Below, piece by piece: positions 17,868-27,569 of a stretch of DNA of 64,000 bases. Position 1 is the stretch's first letter, and each line of letters begins with the position of its first letter. The notes beneath the pieces are model-generated. The model saw nothing but the letters and a program-made list of their open reading frames with translations, was not told where the DNA came from and ran no database searches. The stretch comes from Deltaproteobacteria bacterium CSP1-8 (GTDB taxonomy: Bacteria > Desulfobacterota > Deferrimicrobia > Deferrimicrobiales > Deferrimicrobiaceae): the NCBI GenBank assembly GCA_001443455.1, contig LDXO01000009.1:1-64000 (forward strand). Reading direction: 5' to 3'. The position numbers and the translations under genes are program-made.

Positions 17868-19187
17868 TCATCGATACGGGTAAAAGAGATAAAAGGAGAG
17901 GGAGAGGGCCGCGAGGACCCACATCCCGGCGGTCACCTCCCGTGTTCGTCCGCTCAGGGTCTTCAGCAGCGGGTAGGTGATGAGTCCGGCCGTCATCCCG
18001 ACTCCGATATTGTAGGTGAAGCTCATCAGCACGATGGTGAGAAACGCGGGGATCAGTTCGGTGGTATCCGAAAAATCGATCCGGGTGACGGGGCTGATCA
18101 TGAACACCCCGATGAGGATGAGGACCGCCCCGTACGCGTGGGGCGGGACAATGGTGAAGACCGGGGCGAAAAAAAGCGAAAGCAGGAAGAGGGCGGCGAC
18201 CACGAGGGAGGTGAATCCCGTCCTTCCCCCCTCCTCGATCCCCGCTGCGGACTCGATGTACGCCCCCGTCGTCGTGGTTCCCAGCAGGGGTGCCACCATG
18301 GTGGAGAGAGCGTCCGCCAGCATCGGCTTTTCGATGTCCGGGAGGTTCCCCTTTTCGTCCAGAAGGCCTGCCCGGGCGGACAGACCGATGAGCGTCCCCA
18401 CGGTATCCACGAATGCCATCACGAAGATCGTCAGGATGACCGGGAAATAGCTCGCGCGCAGGGAACCCGGGATATCCAGTTTCAACAGGATGGGCCGGGG
18501 GTCGGGAGGAATGCTGATCCACTCGGAGGGAGGAGGCGTGATCCCGAGAAAAAACGACAGGAAGGTCGTCCCGAGGACGCCGATGATGATCGCGCCGGGA
18601 ATCCGCCGGATTACCAGCAGGACGATCAGGAAGAACCCGAAGAGGGCCAGCAGGGCGGAAGGCTGGCTGAGGTCACCAAGGCTCACGGGCGCACCCGGGA
18701 CGCCGAGGCGGACCAGACCGGTTTCATTGAGGCCGATGAATGCGAGGAACAGCCCGATCCCGACCGCAAACCCGAACTTGAGCGGCTGTGGCAGCGCCTC
18801 GGCAAGCCAGCCCCGGATTCTGAGCACCGTGAGGAGCGCGAAGAGGACACCGGCGATGAAGACGGCGCCGAGCGCAACCTGCCAGGGGTATCCCATGACC
18901 TTGACCACCGTAAATGCGATGAAGGCGTTCTCCCCCATGTAGGGGGCAATGGCGAAAGGGCGGCCGGCGTACAGTCCCATCACCACCGTTCCGAACACGG
19001 CGGACAGGATCGTGGCCACCATCGAGGGGCCTCGGGGAATGCCGGCGGCCTCCAGGATGGCGGGATTGACGATGATGATGTAGGCCATCGTCAAAAACGT
19101 CGTGACCCCGGCAAGGATTTCCTGCCGGTAGCAGGTTCCGTGCCGGTCGAATTCGAAAAATTCTTTCACCTCCGTTACCTCCCACAT
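17868..19187 (-). CDS. NCS2-family purine permease (AzgA/PbuG type)
   Basis: Inner-membrane nucleobase transporter of 439 residues. The start at 19187 has AAAGGA upstream and gives the typical opening in which an EFFEFDRHGT block precedes EILAGVTTFLTMAYIIIVNP. Further hallmarks are GENAFIAFTVV and the AGLLDEKGNLPDIEKPMLAD segment. Members carry adenine, guanine, hypoxanthine or xanthine. Nearby hpt and adenine deaminase support a purine substrate, although all three are in separate transcription units. Confidence 0.88.
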   Translation of the reverse strand: MWEVTEVKEFFEFDRHGTCYRQEILAGVTTFLTMAYIIIVNPAILEAAGIPRGPSMVATILSAVFGTVVMGLYAGRPFAIAPYMGENAFIAFTVVKVMGYPWQVALGAVFIAGVLFALLTVLRIRGWLAEALPQPLKFGFAVGIGLFLAFIGLNETGLVRLGVPGAPVSLGDLSQPSALLALFGFFLIVLLVIRRIPGAIIIGVLGTTFLSFFLGITPPPSEWISIPPDPRPILLKLDIPGSLRASYFPVILTIFVMAFVDTVGTLIGLSARAGLLDEKGNLPDIEKPMLADALSTMVAPLLGTTTTGAYIESAAGIEEGGRTGFTSLVVAALFLLSLFFAPVFTIVPPHAYGAVLILIGVFMISPVTRIDFSDTTELIPAFLTIVLMSFTYNIGVGMTAGLITYPLLKTLSGRTREVTAGMWVLAALSLSFYLFYPYR

Positions 19188-19342
19188 GGTTTCCTTTAAG
19201 CCCGGACGATTTTCACCCCAGTGAATCCGGTTCTCCTGAACGGCCGCCCGGCCCTCCCGCCCGGGCCTAAACAAAGTAATTATGCTATATTTATTCCTTG
19301 AGAATCGCGCCCCGAACCTCCTGTGAACGCCGAAACGGGGGG

Positions 19343-21184
19343 ATGATGAACCGGCCCATAACCGGCAAGGTTTCATTCGTTTTAGGTATCTCCTTCCTCC
19401 TGTCCATCGTGTTTTTCCTTTTCGACATCTACAAGCCTGTCGACATCGCGGTGTGGCTATTTTACCTGGTCCCTCTTCTGGTGACCTCCTACCTGGCGCC
19501 GCGCTGGATATCCTACCTGTTCCTGGTGGGATGCACGTTTCTGATCGGTCTCGGTTTTGTCCTGACCCCCTCCCCAGGCAGGCAGGATGTGGCGATCCTC
19601 AACCGCTTCATCACGGTCACCGTACTTTGGCTGACCATCGTCATCTTGTTGGAAAGGAAGCGGGTGGAAGACAACCTCCGGGAGAGCGAGGGGCGCTACC
19701 GCGACCTGGTGGAGCTTTCTCCGGAAGCGATCTACATCCAGCAAGACGGAAAGATCGCCTTCATCAACTCCGCGGGAGTGAGCCTTCTGGGAGCAAGCTC
19801 CCCGCTGGAACTCCTCGGAAAACCGGTTGCGGATATCCTCCACCCGGACTCCCGGGAAACGGCTACCCACCGGATCCTCATGGAACGGAAAGAGATCCGT
19901 GACATTTCGGCCCTTGAGGAGAAATATATCCGGCTGGACGGAGCTCCCGTGGAACTGGAAGTATCGGCCGTATCGGTCGATTACCTCGGAAAGCCTGCCC
20001 TCCAGGTGTTTGCTCGCGACATCACCGGGCGAAAGCAGCTGGAGGAGCAATTGCGGCAGTCCCAGAAAATCGAGGCGGTGGGAAGGCTTGCGGGCGGGAT
20101 CGCCCACGATTTCAACAACCTGATGACGGTGATCACGGGCTATGTCGGACTGATGAAGAAACGCATGGAAAACCCCGCGCTCGTGTCCCGGGGACTCGAA
20201 GAGATCGGGAAAGCGGGCCAACGCGCCACCCGTCTGACGCAGCAACTGGTCGCCTTCGGCCGCAAGCAGATCCTCCAGCCCCAGGTCCTGGATCTGAACA
20301 GCATCGTATCCAACATGGACAAGATGCTCCGCCGTCTGATCGGGGATGACATCGAGCTCGTGACGATCCCGGGGAATCGGCTGGGAAGAGTGAAGGCGGA
20401 TCCGGGGCAAATCGAGCAGGTCATCGTCAACCTGGTGCTGAATGCACGGGATGCCATGCCGAAGGGGGGGCGGATCACCATCGAAACCGCGAATGCCAAG
20501 CTGGACGCATCCGTCACCTGGAAACACCGGGATATCCCGGACGGGCCCTACGCGACCCTCGTGATCCGGGACAGTGGCATCGGTATGGACGAGGAGACCA
20601 AACTTCACCTATTCGAACCGTATTTCACTACCAAGGAAGTGGGAAAGGGATCGGGGCTGGGGCTTGCGACGGTGCACGGGATCATCCGCCAGAGCGGGGG
20701 AGACATCCGGCTCGAGAGCGAACCGAATAAGGGAACAACGTTTACGATCTGGCTCCCCCTGACGGAGGAGGTTCCCGCCAAGGAACCCATCGAACTGGTT
20801 CTGGAGGCCCCGCCCGGACGGGAGACGATCCTGGTGGTAGAGGACGCGGAACCGGTGCGTGTGCTGGTGAGGGATGCCCTGGAAGACGCGGGATACAGGG
20901 TCATCGAGGCCTCCAACGGGAGAGAGGCTCTCGAACGGATATCGCAGAACCCGGAACCGATTCACCTGATGCTGACGGACGTCGTGATGCCGAAGATGGG
21001 AGGACGCACCCTGGCGACCCAGGTCGCCTCCCTGCACCCGGAAACGAAGATCCTGTTCATGACCGGATATGTGGGCGACAGCGTCAATGGCAAATACCAC
21101 CCCCTCGGGCGGAGGCCATCCATATCCAAACCGTTCACGCCGGAGGAACTTGCTCGCAAGGTGAGAGAGGCTTTGGACGAGTAA
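19343..21184 (+). CDS. hybrid sensor histidine kinase (PAS, HisKA, HATPase, receiver)
   Basis: Membrane-bound hybrid kinase of about 613 residues. Four hydrophobic segments lie in the first ~100 residues. They are followed by a PAS domain (about 115-230), a dimerisation/phosphoacceptor domain with [11 protein letters not shown], a GHKL ATPase domain with [20 protein letters not shown] and [11 protein letters not shown], and a C-terminal receiver domain with phosphoacceptor Asp in [13 protein letters not shown]. The GIAHDFNN form is typical of kinases that pass phosphate to an attached receiver. No output regulator is adjacent. Start is the ATG at 19343 (or 19346) after a G-rich ribosome site; the sensed signal is unknown. 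Confidence 0.88.
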   Translation: MMNRPITGKVSFVLGISFLLSIVFFLFDIYKPVDIAVWLFYLVPLLVTSYLAPRWISYLFLVGCTFLIGLGFVLTPSPGRQDVAILNRFITVTVLWLTIVILLERKRVEDNLRESEGRYRDLVELSPEAIYIQQDGKIAFINSAGVSLLGASSPLELLGKPVADILHPDSRETATHRILMERKEIRDISALEEKYIRLDGAPVELEVSAVSVDYLGKPALQVFARDITGRKQLEEQLRQSQKIEAVGRLAGGIAHDFNNLMTVITGYVGLMKKRMENPALVSRGLEEIGKAGQRATRLTQQLVAFGRKQILQPQVLDLNSIVSNMDKMLRRLIGDDIELVTIPGNRLGRVKADPGQIEQVIVNLVLNARDAMPKGGRITIETANAKLDASVTWKHRDIPDGPYATLVIRDSGIGMDEETKLHLFEPYFTTKEVGKGSGLGLATVHGIIRQSGGDIRLESEPNKGTTFTIWLPLTEEVPAKEPIELVLEAPPGRETILVVEDAEPVRVLVRDALEDAGYRVIEASNGREALERISQNPEPIHLMLTDVVMPKMGGRTLATQVASLHPETKILFMTGYVGDSVNGKYHPLGRRPSISKPFTPEELARKVREALDE

Positions 21185-21200
21185 ACGTCAATAATAACAG

Positions 21201-22409
21201 CTACTTTAAACCATTTTTATCAAGTTTCATCTTCAATTTTTCACCCAGTGTACCCAAGGAGCGGGGAGCCTCCTCGGTGTACTGCCGGTACTCCTCCGGT
21301 CCGGCCGCGTGCTCTCCCTCGCCTTCTTCCCCCTCCAGGGAAAGGGAAATCCTCCTCTTTCCCCTTTCCACGGAATCCACCTTCACGGCAACTTCCTCTC
21401 CTTCCCTTATCGCCTCGCCGGGGTGGCGGATCTTTTTCCCTCCCCCCAGTTTTGAAACATGGAGAAGCCCGTCCACCCCGGGCTCCAGCGTGACGAAGGC
21501 CCCGAAAGCGGCCAGCCTCGAGACCTTTCCCGTGTGGAGTGTCCCCACGGGATACCGGACCTCGACGTTCTCCCAGGGATCGGAAAGCGCTTTCTTCAGG
21601 CTGAAGGTGAAGCGGTCCCTTTCCCAATCCAGCTTGACAACCGCTACGTCCACCTCCTGTCCCACGGAAACCGCTGCAGCGATCTCCTCCCCCCTGTCCC
21701 AACCGATCTCGGACGCCGGCACCAGTCCCTCGATTCCTCCGACTCTCACAAAGACACCGAATTCCCGGATCGAGGTGACCGTCCCCGAAACCCTCATCCC
21801 TTCCCGAAGCGTCTCTTTCAGGGACTCTTTCTCCGCCTGCCGCTTCTCCTCCTGAATCGCCCGGTGGGAAAGGACGATGTTTCGCCCCTCTCCGTCAAAT
21901 CGCATGATCCTGAACGGGAGATGCTTCCCGGCCAGCCCGGTCCGCTCCCCCGACCGCGGCATGCCCATCTGGGAATACGGGCAGAATCCCCGGATGCCTG
22001 CCCCCATCCGGATCTCGAAGCCGCCCTTGATCTCCTGCTCCACGGTCCCCTCCACCGGGATGCCGCTTCGCCATGCGTCTTCCAGCTGCGCGCGTCCTGT
22101 CGCGCCGCCCCCGATCTTCGTGGTGAATCGCAATTCGTTGTTTTCCGCGGACAGGAAATAGGCCTGGACCGTTTCGCCTTCTTTTACCGTCAGGTTCCCG
22201 GACTCGTCCTGGAACTCCTTTTTGTCCAGGCACCCTTCCCCTTTTCCCCCCAGATCCAGAAAGATCCACTCCGAGGTAATGGAGATGATCCGGGCCGTCA
22301 CCCTTTCTCCCGGTTCCCGCCTGGCCGGTTCCGTGAAGCTCCCTTCCAGGAGATCCGCGAATGTTTCCTCCCCCGGCCCCCCGTCCGCTTTCCGATTATC
22401 GTCGTTCAT
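21201..22409 (-). CDS. S1 RNA-binding domain protein (four S1 repeats)
   Basis: A 402-residue cytoplasmic RNA-binding protein with four S1 repeats, at about 30-100, 105-175, 190-260 and 275-350. Examples are GMRVSGTVTSIREFGVFVRV and GKVSRLAAFGAFVTLEPG. Ribosomal protein S1 in related bacteria usually has six repeats, so this is more likely an S1-like accessory factor than the essential rpsA product. The ATG overlaps the hpt stop by 4 bases (ATGA), so translation is coupled to the purine enzyme. It converges with the kinase gene, only 16 bases apart. Confidence 0.8.
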   Translation of the reverse strand: MNDDNRKADGGPGEETFADLLEGSFTEPARREPGERVTARIISITSEWIFLDLGGKGEGCLDKKEFQDESGNLTVKEGETVQAYFLSAENNELRFTTKIGGGATGRAQLEDAWRSGIPVEGTVEQEIKGGFEIRMGAGIRGFCPYSQMGMPRSGERTGLAGKHLPFRIMRFDGEGRNIVLSHRAIQEEKRQAEKESLKETLREGMRVSGTVTSIREFGVFVRVGGIEGLVPASEIGWDRGEEIAAAVSVGQEVDVAVVKLDWERDRFTFSLKKALSDPWENVEVRYPVGTLHTGKVSRLAAFGAFVTLEPGVDGLLHVSKLGGGKKIRHPGEAIREGEEVAVKVDSVERGKRRISLSLEGEEGEGEHAAGPEEYRQYTEEAPRSLGTLGEKLKMKLDKNGLK

Positions 22410-22954
22410 CGAGATATCCCCTTTCCCTCGTTTTCCACAACACCGATATAGGGAAGCGCGCGATGCCGATCCGCGTAGTCCAGGCCGTATCCCACGACCC
22501 ACAGGTCGGGGATGTCGAACCCGAGGTAATCGATTTTCACGTCCTTCTCGAGACGCTCACGCTTCCGCAACAAGACGCAGGTCTTCAGGGTGGCCGGTTT
22601 GCGCGGGAGCAAGATATCCAGGAGGTATTCGAGCGTGTTCCCGGTGTCGACGATATCCTCGACGATCAGAACGTGCTTCCCCGCGATGTTCGTACGGAGA
22701 TCCATGATGAGGCGCACGGCCCCGGACGTTGCGGCGTTCTGCCCGTAAGCGGCAAGGGCCATGAAATCGATTCGCCTGGGGACGGTGAGAAGCCGGGAAA
22801 GGTCGGCAAGGAAAATGAAGCACCCCCTCAGAACGCCGACCAGGAGCAGTTCCTCCGCCTTGTCGTAATCCGCGGACACCTGACGTGCCAGCTCCCCGAC
22901 CCGATGCCGGATCTCTTTCTCGGGAATGAGAACCGACGGCGTTTCCGGAATCAT
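22406..22954 (-). CDS. hpt: hypoxanthine phosphoribosyltransferase
   Basis: Purine salvage enzyme joining hypoxanthine (or guanine) to PRPP. The 182 residues include LLVGVLRGCFIFLADLSR, the PRPP-binding loop VLIVEDIVDTGNTLEYLL and the C-terminal base-binding FDIPDLWVVGYGLDYAD. Length fits the family. It is first in a two-gene unit with the S1-domain protein and divergent from adenine deaminase, whose product hypoxanthine is its substrate. Confidence 0.94.
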   Translation of the reverse strand: MIPETPSVLIPEKEIRHRVGELARQVSADYDKAEELLLVGVLRGCFIFLADLSRLLTVPRRIDFMALAAYGQNAATSGAVRLIMDLRTNIAGKHVLIVEDIVDTGNTLEYLLDILLPRKPATLKTCVLLRKRERLEKDVKIDYLGFDIPDLWVVGYGLDYADRHRALPYIGVVENEGKGISR

Positions 22955-23091
22955 CGCGATCTTCCCGCTCCCCCGCCCGGCTTCGCACTGCCCCCCTTTT
23001 TACGATACCCTGATCCTGGGGCCATGCGCGTTTCCATCATTTTCTCACAGTTGCGGACACGCCAAAAGACCACAGAGAGGGGGACGGACGC

Positions 23092-24729
23092 GTGGGCCGG
23101 GCGATCGAGGGCAACATCGTCGACGTGGCGTCGGGAAGAATCTTCCCCGGAAGGGTGGTCCACGAAAACGGCCTGATCACGAGGGTGGAACCGATCTCCG
23201 GGACTTTCTCCGGGTTCTCCCTCCCCGGCTTCCTCGACGCCCACATCCACATCGACTCGTCCCTTTTGTGCCCCTCGCGATTCGCCGAGGCGGTCGTCCC
23301 CCACGGGACGACCGCCGTCATCACCGATCCGCACGAAATCGCCAACGTCCTCGGCATTGCCGGGATCTCCCTCCTGAGGGAGGACGCCGCGACGGTTCCC
23401 CTCCGGGTTTATTTCACCGCCCCCTCCTGCGTTCCCGCCACCTCGTTCGAAACCAGCGGGGCGTCCCTTGGCCCCGCGGACGTTTTGGCGCTGCTCCGGG
23501 AAAGGGGCGTCGTGGCGCTCGGCGAGGTGATGAACTACCGGGGGGCGGTTGCCGCCGATCCCGTCGTGATGGCGAAGATCCGTGCGGCGAACCGGGCGGG
23601 AAAGCCGATCGACGGCCACTGCCCGATGCTCACCGGTGAGGACCTGCGGAGGTACGTGGCCCTCGGGATCTCCACCGAACACGAGTGCACGAGCGCGGCC
23701 GAGGCCCTCGAGAAGCACGCCCTCGGGATGCGGATCCTCGTCCGGGAAGGATCGGTGGCGAAGAACCTTGCCGCCCTCGCCCCCTTCGCGAAAGAACACG
23801 ATTTCTGCCTGGTGTCCGACGACATGTTCGCCCCCGACCTGATCGAAGGTCACCTGGACAGATCCCTCGCCCGGGCCGTATCCCTCGGGATCGATCCGAT
23901 TCGCGCCGTCCGGGCCGTGACCATGACCCCCGCCGAGCACTACCGCCTCCCCCTGGGAGTCATCGAACCCGGCCGCATGGCGGACGTCGTCAAGGTACGG
24001 GATCTTTCCGGGTTTTCCGTAGAAGAGGTCTACATCGGCGGCAGGCGGGTCGCCGAGGGGGGGCGACCCGCCTTCTCGGCACGTCCGGCCCCGGGGGGAT
24101 ATCCGATCACCGTGACGCCGAGGGTATCCGGCGACTTCGCCGTTCCCGCGCAGGGCCGCTCCGTAACCGTCCGAGTGATCGATCTGATCCGGGACGAGAT
24201 CGTGACCGGCAGCGAAACCGCCACGCTCAAGGTTATGGGAGGCCGAGTGATCCCCGACCGTGAACGCGACATTCTCCCCGTGTCCGTGGTGAACCGGTAC
24301 CGCGACGCCCCGGTAATGACGGGTTTCGTCCGGGGCTTCGGGTTGAAAAAAGGGGCGATCGCCTCGAGCATCGCCCATGATTCCCACAACCTCATCGTCG
24401 TCGGAGCCGATCCGGAGGATATGGCCGGTGCGGTGAACACCCTCATCCGGGAATCGGGCGGGCTCTGTTACACCGCGGGCGAAACGTCCCTCCTGCTCCC
24501 GTTACCGATCGCGGGCCTGATGAGCGCGGAGAGTCCGAATGACGTGTGTGCCCGTCTTTCCCTCCTCCATGCGAAAACCCGCGAGGCCGGCTGCGGGCTG
24601 GACCGGCCCTTCATGACGATGTCGTTCCTGAGTCTTTTGGTGATCCCTCATCTGAAGATCGGGGACAGGGGGCTGTTCGACGTCGACGCCGGCCGGTTCG
24701 TCGATCCGGTTCTTCCGCGGTCCGGTTAG
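23092..24729 (+). CDS. ade: adenine deaminase
   Basis: Metal-dependent amidohydrolase converting adenine to hypoxanthine and ammonia. The 545-residue protein starts from a GTG and shows the metal-binding HIHIDSS, DPHEIANVLG, the lysine/acid block ALGEVMNY, DGHCP, and the C-terminal adenine-deaminase-specific region with MTGFVRGFGLKKGAIASS and SIAHDSHNLIVVG. Length and motifs match the Ade family rather than adenosine deaminase. Divergent from hpt across 137 bases, so both could share control. Confidence 0.92.
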   Translation: MGRAIEGNIVDVASGRIFPGRVVHENGLITRVEPISGTFSGFSLPGFLDAHIHIDSSLLCPSRFAEAVVPHGTTAVITDPHEIANVLGIAGISLLREDAATVPLRVYFTAPSCVPATSFETSGASLGPADVLALLRERGVVALGEVMNYRGAVAADPVVMAKIRAANRAGKPIDGHCPMLTGEDLRRYVALGISTEHECTSAAEALEKHALGMRILVREGSVAKNLAALAPFAKEHDFCLVSDDMFAPDLIEGHLDRSLARAVSLGIDPIRAVRAVTMTPAEHYRLPLGVIEPGRMADVVKVRDLSGFSVEEVYIGGRRVAEGGRPAFSARPAPGGYPITVTPRVSGDFAVPAQGRSVTVRVIDLIRDEIVTGSETATLKVMGGRVIPDRERDILPVSVVNRYRDAPVMTGFVRGFGLKKGAIASSIAHDSHNLIVVGADPEDMAGAVNTLIRESGGLCYTAGETSLLLPLPIAGLMSAESPNDVCARLSLLHAKTREAGCGLDRPFMTMSFLSLLVIPHLKIGDRGLFDVDAGRFVDPVLPRSG

Positions 24730-24836
24730 TCCTTGCCGGGCAAACCTTATCCCCGGGCGGCCGCAGAGGGAAACCGGGTCGATGAGTTCGCCGAACCCCG
24801 ACTCGAATCATCGTTCGGGGAAGTACGGTGCAGAGG

Positions 24837-24875
24837 AGTGGCGGGGCCGGCCTTAAAAAAACCGGCCCCGCCACT
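24837..24875. terminator. bidirectional terminator between ade and the Cache gene
   Basis: A perfect 14-bp inverted repeat (AGTGGCGGGGCCGG and its complement) around an A-rich 11-base loop, lying between two convergent genes. It is followed by a short T-rich stretch on the plus strand. Confidence 0.8.
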
Positions 24876-24907
24876 TCCTTTATACGTATATTCCTGCTCC
24901 TCCGAGT

Positions 24908-25384
24908 CTACTCCCAGATCCCGGCGCCGGTGTACATGTCCTTTCCAGGCACACGGAAAATATAGCTGATCTTCTTCCGGGGCTTCGGGTCGCCGGGGTT
25001 GGCCCACATGTAGCCGACCCAGCCTTCCCCCTTGCTCTTGGCCAATTCAGAGAACTCTTTGAAGAGGAGTTTTGCCTTCGCCGGGTCCTCCGACTTGTCC
25101 TTCATGTCGTTAACGTTCTTCCCGATCAGAGCCGGGCTCATCGGGTGGGCAAGCACCTTCCCGTCGAATTCCACGAGAAAGACATAGGAGTCCTTCCACA
25201 CGAACTTGCCGTCTTTCTTGTTGAGCTCGGCTACTCCGGCGTCGAGCCCCTTCTCGTTGATCATCTTCGCCGCTTCCTTGGTCTTCGCGATGCATTCGTC
25301 TTTGGTTGCGCTCTCGGCAAGGACGTTCCCCGCCAGGCCGAGGCAAAGCAGAATGGCAATCCCCGCAATAGCGATTTTCTTCAT
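24908..25384 (-). CDS. periplasmic single Cache-domain protein
   Basis: A 158-residue exported protein. A cleavable signal (KKIAIAGIAILLCLGLAGN) is followed by a single Cache-type sensor domain with GVAELNKKDGKFVWKDSYVF, VFLVEFDGKVLAHPMSP and a C-terminal YIFRVPGKDMYTGAGIWE. Free-standing Cache proteins of this type bind small organic ligands in the periplasm and are often associated with chemotaxis or kinases. The start at 25384 follows a GGGAGGG ribosome site. No kinase is directly adjacent. Confidence 0.8.
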   Translation of the reverse strand: MKKIAIAGIAILLCLGLAGNVLAESATKDECIAKTKEAAKMINEKGLDAGVAELNKKDGKFVWKDSYVFLVEFDGKVLAHPMSPALIGKNVNDMKDKSEDPAKAKLLFKEFSELAKSKGEGWVGYMWANPGDPKPRKKISYIFRVPGKDMYTGAGIWE

Positions 25385-25725
25385 TTTCCCATTCCCTCCC
25401 CTTCGTTTTGTTTGAAACGATTCCCTTCCATACAAACCACCTGCACCGTCAAGTTTCCTTTTTCCTTCCCCGGATCACCTCCTCTCCCGTTGAGATGCAA
25501 GACAAGATCCCCTCCGTTTCCCGGCTTGCCTAAAAAAACAATCGCCGGGAATCGACGGTGCGATGAAAAAACGAAATCCCCTTGGCGCATAGGGCGTGGG
25601 ATCTTGCTGATCCGGTATTTGGCGTCACCAGGCAAGATTTCCTGCCCGGAAAAAGAATCGTCATGCCGGCCCACCCCATGTGGGAAAGCATTACGGTGTT
25701 CGGAATGTCTTTAGGAAAAACTCCC
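25385..25725. other. intergenic region upstream of the Cache gene
   Basis: No gene is supported here. It holds a minus-strand terminator (25532-25564) that separates the Cache gene from the caspase-like gene, and a TTGACG near 25450 that could be part of a Cache-gene promoter, without a convincing -10. Confidence 0.5.
25532..25564 (-). terminator. intrinsic terminator after the caspase-like gene
   Basis: Minus-strand hairpin of ATCGC-A-CCG against CGGCGAT, with one bulge, followed by a run of seven U (A-tract 25532-25538). Confidence 0.6.
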
Positions 25726-26421
25726 TCATCCCTTTCCCTGGTGCTCTTCCAGGGTGGAGCTGATCCCGTCCCGCGTCCGGTAATACAGGGAAAACCTCAG
25801 GTCGCGTGCAGGCGGGTGGAGTCCGTACATGTTCTGGGCGACATCTTCCGGCCGGCTGATCGGTTCCCACCTCGCGTTGGTTTTCGGCCGCACGAACCGG
25901 CCGCTTAATAGCAGTCGAAAGAACATCAGGTCGCACAACATTCCCTCCAGCCACGGCACCCAGTTCTCGTAGCCGGCGACCCACTTGATGTGAGGCGAGT
26001 TCCCGAGGAGAACCCGGGCCGTGTCCGGGTTGGCAAAGTCGCACGCCCCGAAGAATATTCCGTCATAGCTGGAAAGGTGGGCGATCATGTTCTTGAGCTT
26101 GGTCCGGCTGATATCCTTCACCGCGCTGATCGCCTTCCGTTTCCCGTGGGCAGCGACGTAGCCGATCTTTGCCCGGTTGTCCACCCCCTGGTCGTGCCGG
26201 GAGAGGGCGTCTTTCAGCCCCTGTGCATTCTGGAATACGGTGTAGCTGAACAGGGCGTCGTGCCCGGGTCGGTCATGTTTGTAGCCGTTGCGCCGAGCAT
26301 AGGTCTCCTCCGTGTCGCGCTTCAGCTGTTCGAAAAACGGCTTGACCGATTCAACATGATGCTGGTCCCACTGCGCCTCGAACACCTTGATGACGTACCG
26401 ATATCCATTTCTCGTCCGCAT
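25726..26421 (-). CDS. hypothetical protein with caspase/CHAT-like fold signature
   Basis: A 231-residue protein of unknown family. The ATG at 26421 has AGGGAG 7 bases upstream. The pattern resembles clan CD cysteine peptidases: hydrophobic strand then His-Gly in KIGYVAAHGK (His about 92), and about 30 residues later a strand ending in Cys in GIFFGACDFA (Cys about 127). After that comes a block IKWVAGYENWVPWLEGM like the post-Cys strand and helix of caspase-type domains. No signal sequence is seen. The gene borders an AT-rich spacer and two secreted proteins unlike the rest of the window, suggesting recent acquisition. A protease role is an inference from the His-Cys pattern; the fold could also be inactive or unrelated. 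Confidence 0.55.
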   Translation of the reverse strand: MRTRNGYRYVIKVFEAQWDQHHVESVKPFFEQLKRDTEETYARRNGYKHDRPGHDALFSYTVFQNAQGLKDALSRHDQGVDNRAKIGYVAAHGKRKAISAVKDISRTKLKNMIAHLSSYDGIFFGACDFANPDTARVLLGNSPHIKWVAGYENWVPWLEGMLCDLMFFRLLLSGRFVRPKTNARWEPISRPEDVAQNMYGLHPPARDLRFSLYYRTRDGISSTLEEHQGKG

Positions 26422-26967
26422 GGTGGCTCCCTGATACGGCTTCAAACTAAAAAAACGGCCGACAGCGTCCTGCGAAGAAGCTGTGGAACTGCAATCCACG
26501 TCCTTTCGAGTCGAGGTATCGGGGATGTCGGAGGTTGCGCCGGCAAGACCTATTATACGACAAAACCACCTTCGGAAAAACAATGAGAATAATAAATAAT
26601 ATTGGATTATATTACATTATATATAAAAAATCGCTCGGTGATTCCTCGAAGGTTTAAACAAACTCCCCGACGTATTTAACCTATTGTATTTTCATGCTAT
26701 TTCCATACTTTGCCACGGTGACAAAAAATAAATATATTAACAATAATAAACGTTTATACCTTATAAGATTATAACTAAAGTTATATTTTATTGGATATAA
26801 GGTTGAATTTTATATTTATTTCGAAAAAATCCTCCACGACCGCCGGCCTTTGACTAACACCGCAGCGGTGGGTCCCTTCCTTAATCGGGTTAGCCAGGCG
26901 GGGATCGACATGATCTCCTCGGCCGCGCCGAATGATGGTCCCGACGTCCGGGCTGCGGTCCCCCGGC
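26422..26967. other. AT-rich spacer, no gene found
   Basis: About 250 bases (roughly 26580-26830) are around three-quarters A+T in an otherwise GC-rich window, with many ATTATA and TAATAAT-like strings. No frame of credible length or codon use exists. It may hold the promoter of the caspase-like gene or be imported DNA. Confidence 0.7.
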
Positions 26968-27555
26968 TCACCTCGGGCTGGCGGTACCGAGATTCAACAT
27001 CCGGAGATCATACGAATTGGTATAGGAGGAGTCCGGGTTGTCCCAGGCGGCCGGTTCGCTTTTTTCCCCGGTTTTCACCATGATCTGGTCGCAGCTTACG
27101 TCTACCGTGCCCAGATTCCGGAACTGGTTCCAGCAATCCGGGTCCGTTGCGGTGTCCCGGACGACCACGAACATGGTGTACCCTTCCGACTCCGTGGCCT
27201 TGTACTGGGGTCTCATCCGATACTCTTTCTTGCACGCCTTCATCGCCTCGTACAAGGTCCCCCCCCGGAACTTCGGGTACGCGAAGAAGTAGTCTCTCCC
27301 CTTCATGTCCACCTTCCCGTTGATGACGATCACCGAATCGTTCGGCGAAACCGTGGCCAGAATGGCGTTCGCCGTCAGATTCGGCGCGACGATCGTCGGT
27401 TCGATCCCCGCAGAGGGAGGTCTGTCTGCGGGCGACTTGATGTAGGAAGGGAGTCCGGCGGACCCCCGGGCGTCCTGGGCCGACGTAAAATTCGGCGTGG
27501 ACAAGAGGAAAATAACGGAGACCCATGTCATTACCGTACTGCCTGCTCGGTTCAT
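26968..27555 (-). CDS. secreted protein of unknown function
   Basis: A 195-residue product with an N-terminal signal (TVMTWVSVIFLLSTPNFTSA) and no recognised domain. The start at 27555 follows GGGAGGATGT. The mature part has a beta-rich look with NDSVIVINGKVDMKGRDYFF and FRGGTLYEAMKACKKEYR, and three cysteines that might form disulfides. It follows the PAN-domain gene by 14 bases and is almost certainly in the same operon, so a shared surface or periplasmic role is likely. Confidence 0.65.
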   Translation of the reverse strand: MNRAGSTVMTWVSVIFLLSTPNFTSAQDARGSAGLPSYIKSPADRPPSAGIEPTIVAPNLTANAILATVSPNDSVIVINGKVDMKGRDYFFAYPKFRGGTLYEAMKACKKEYRMRPQYKATESEGYTMFVVVRDTATDPDCWNQFRNLGTVDVSCDQIMVKTGEKSEPAAWDNPDSSYTNSYDLRMLNLGTASPR

Positions 27556-27569
27556 ACATCCTCCCTGCA

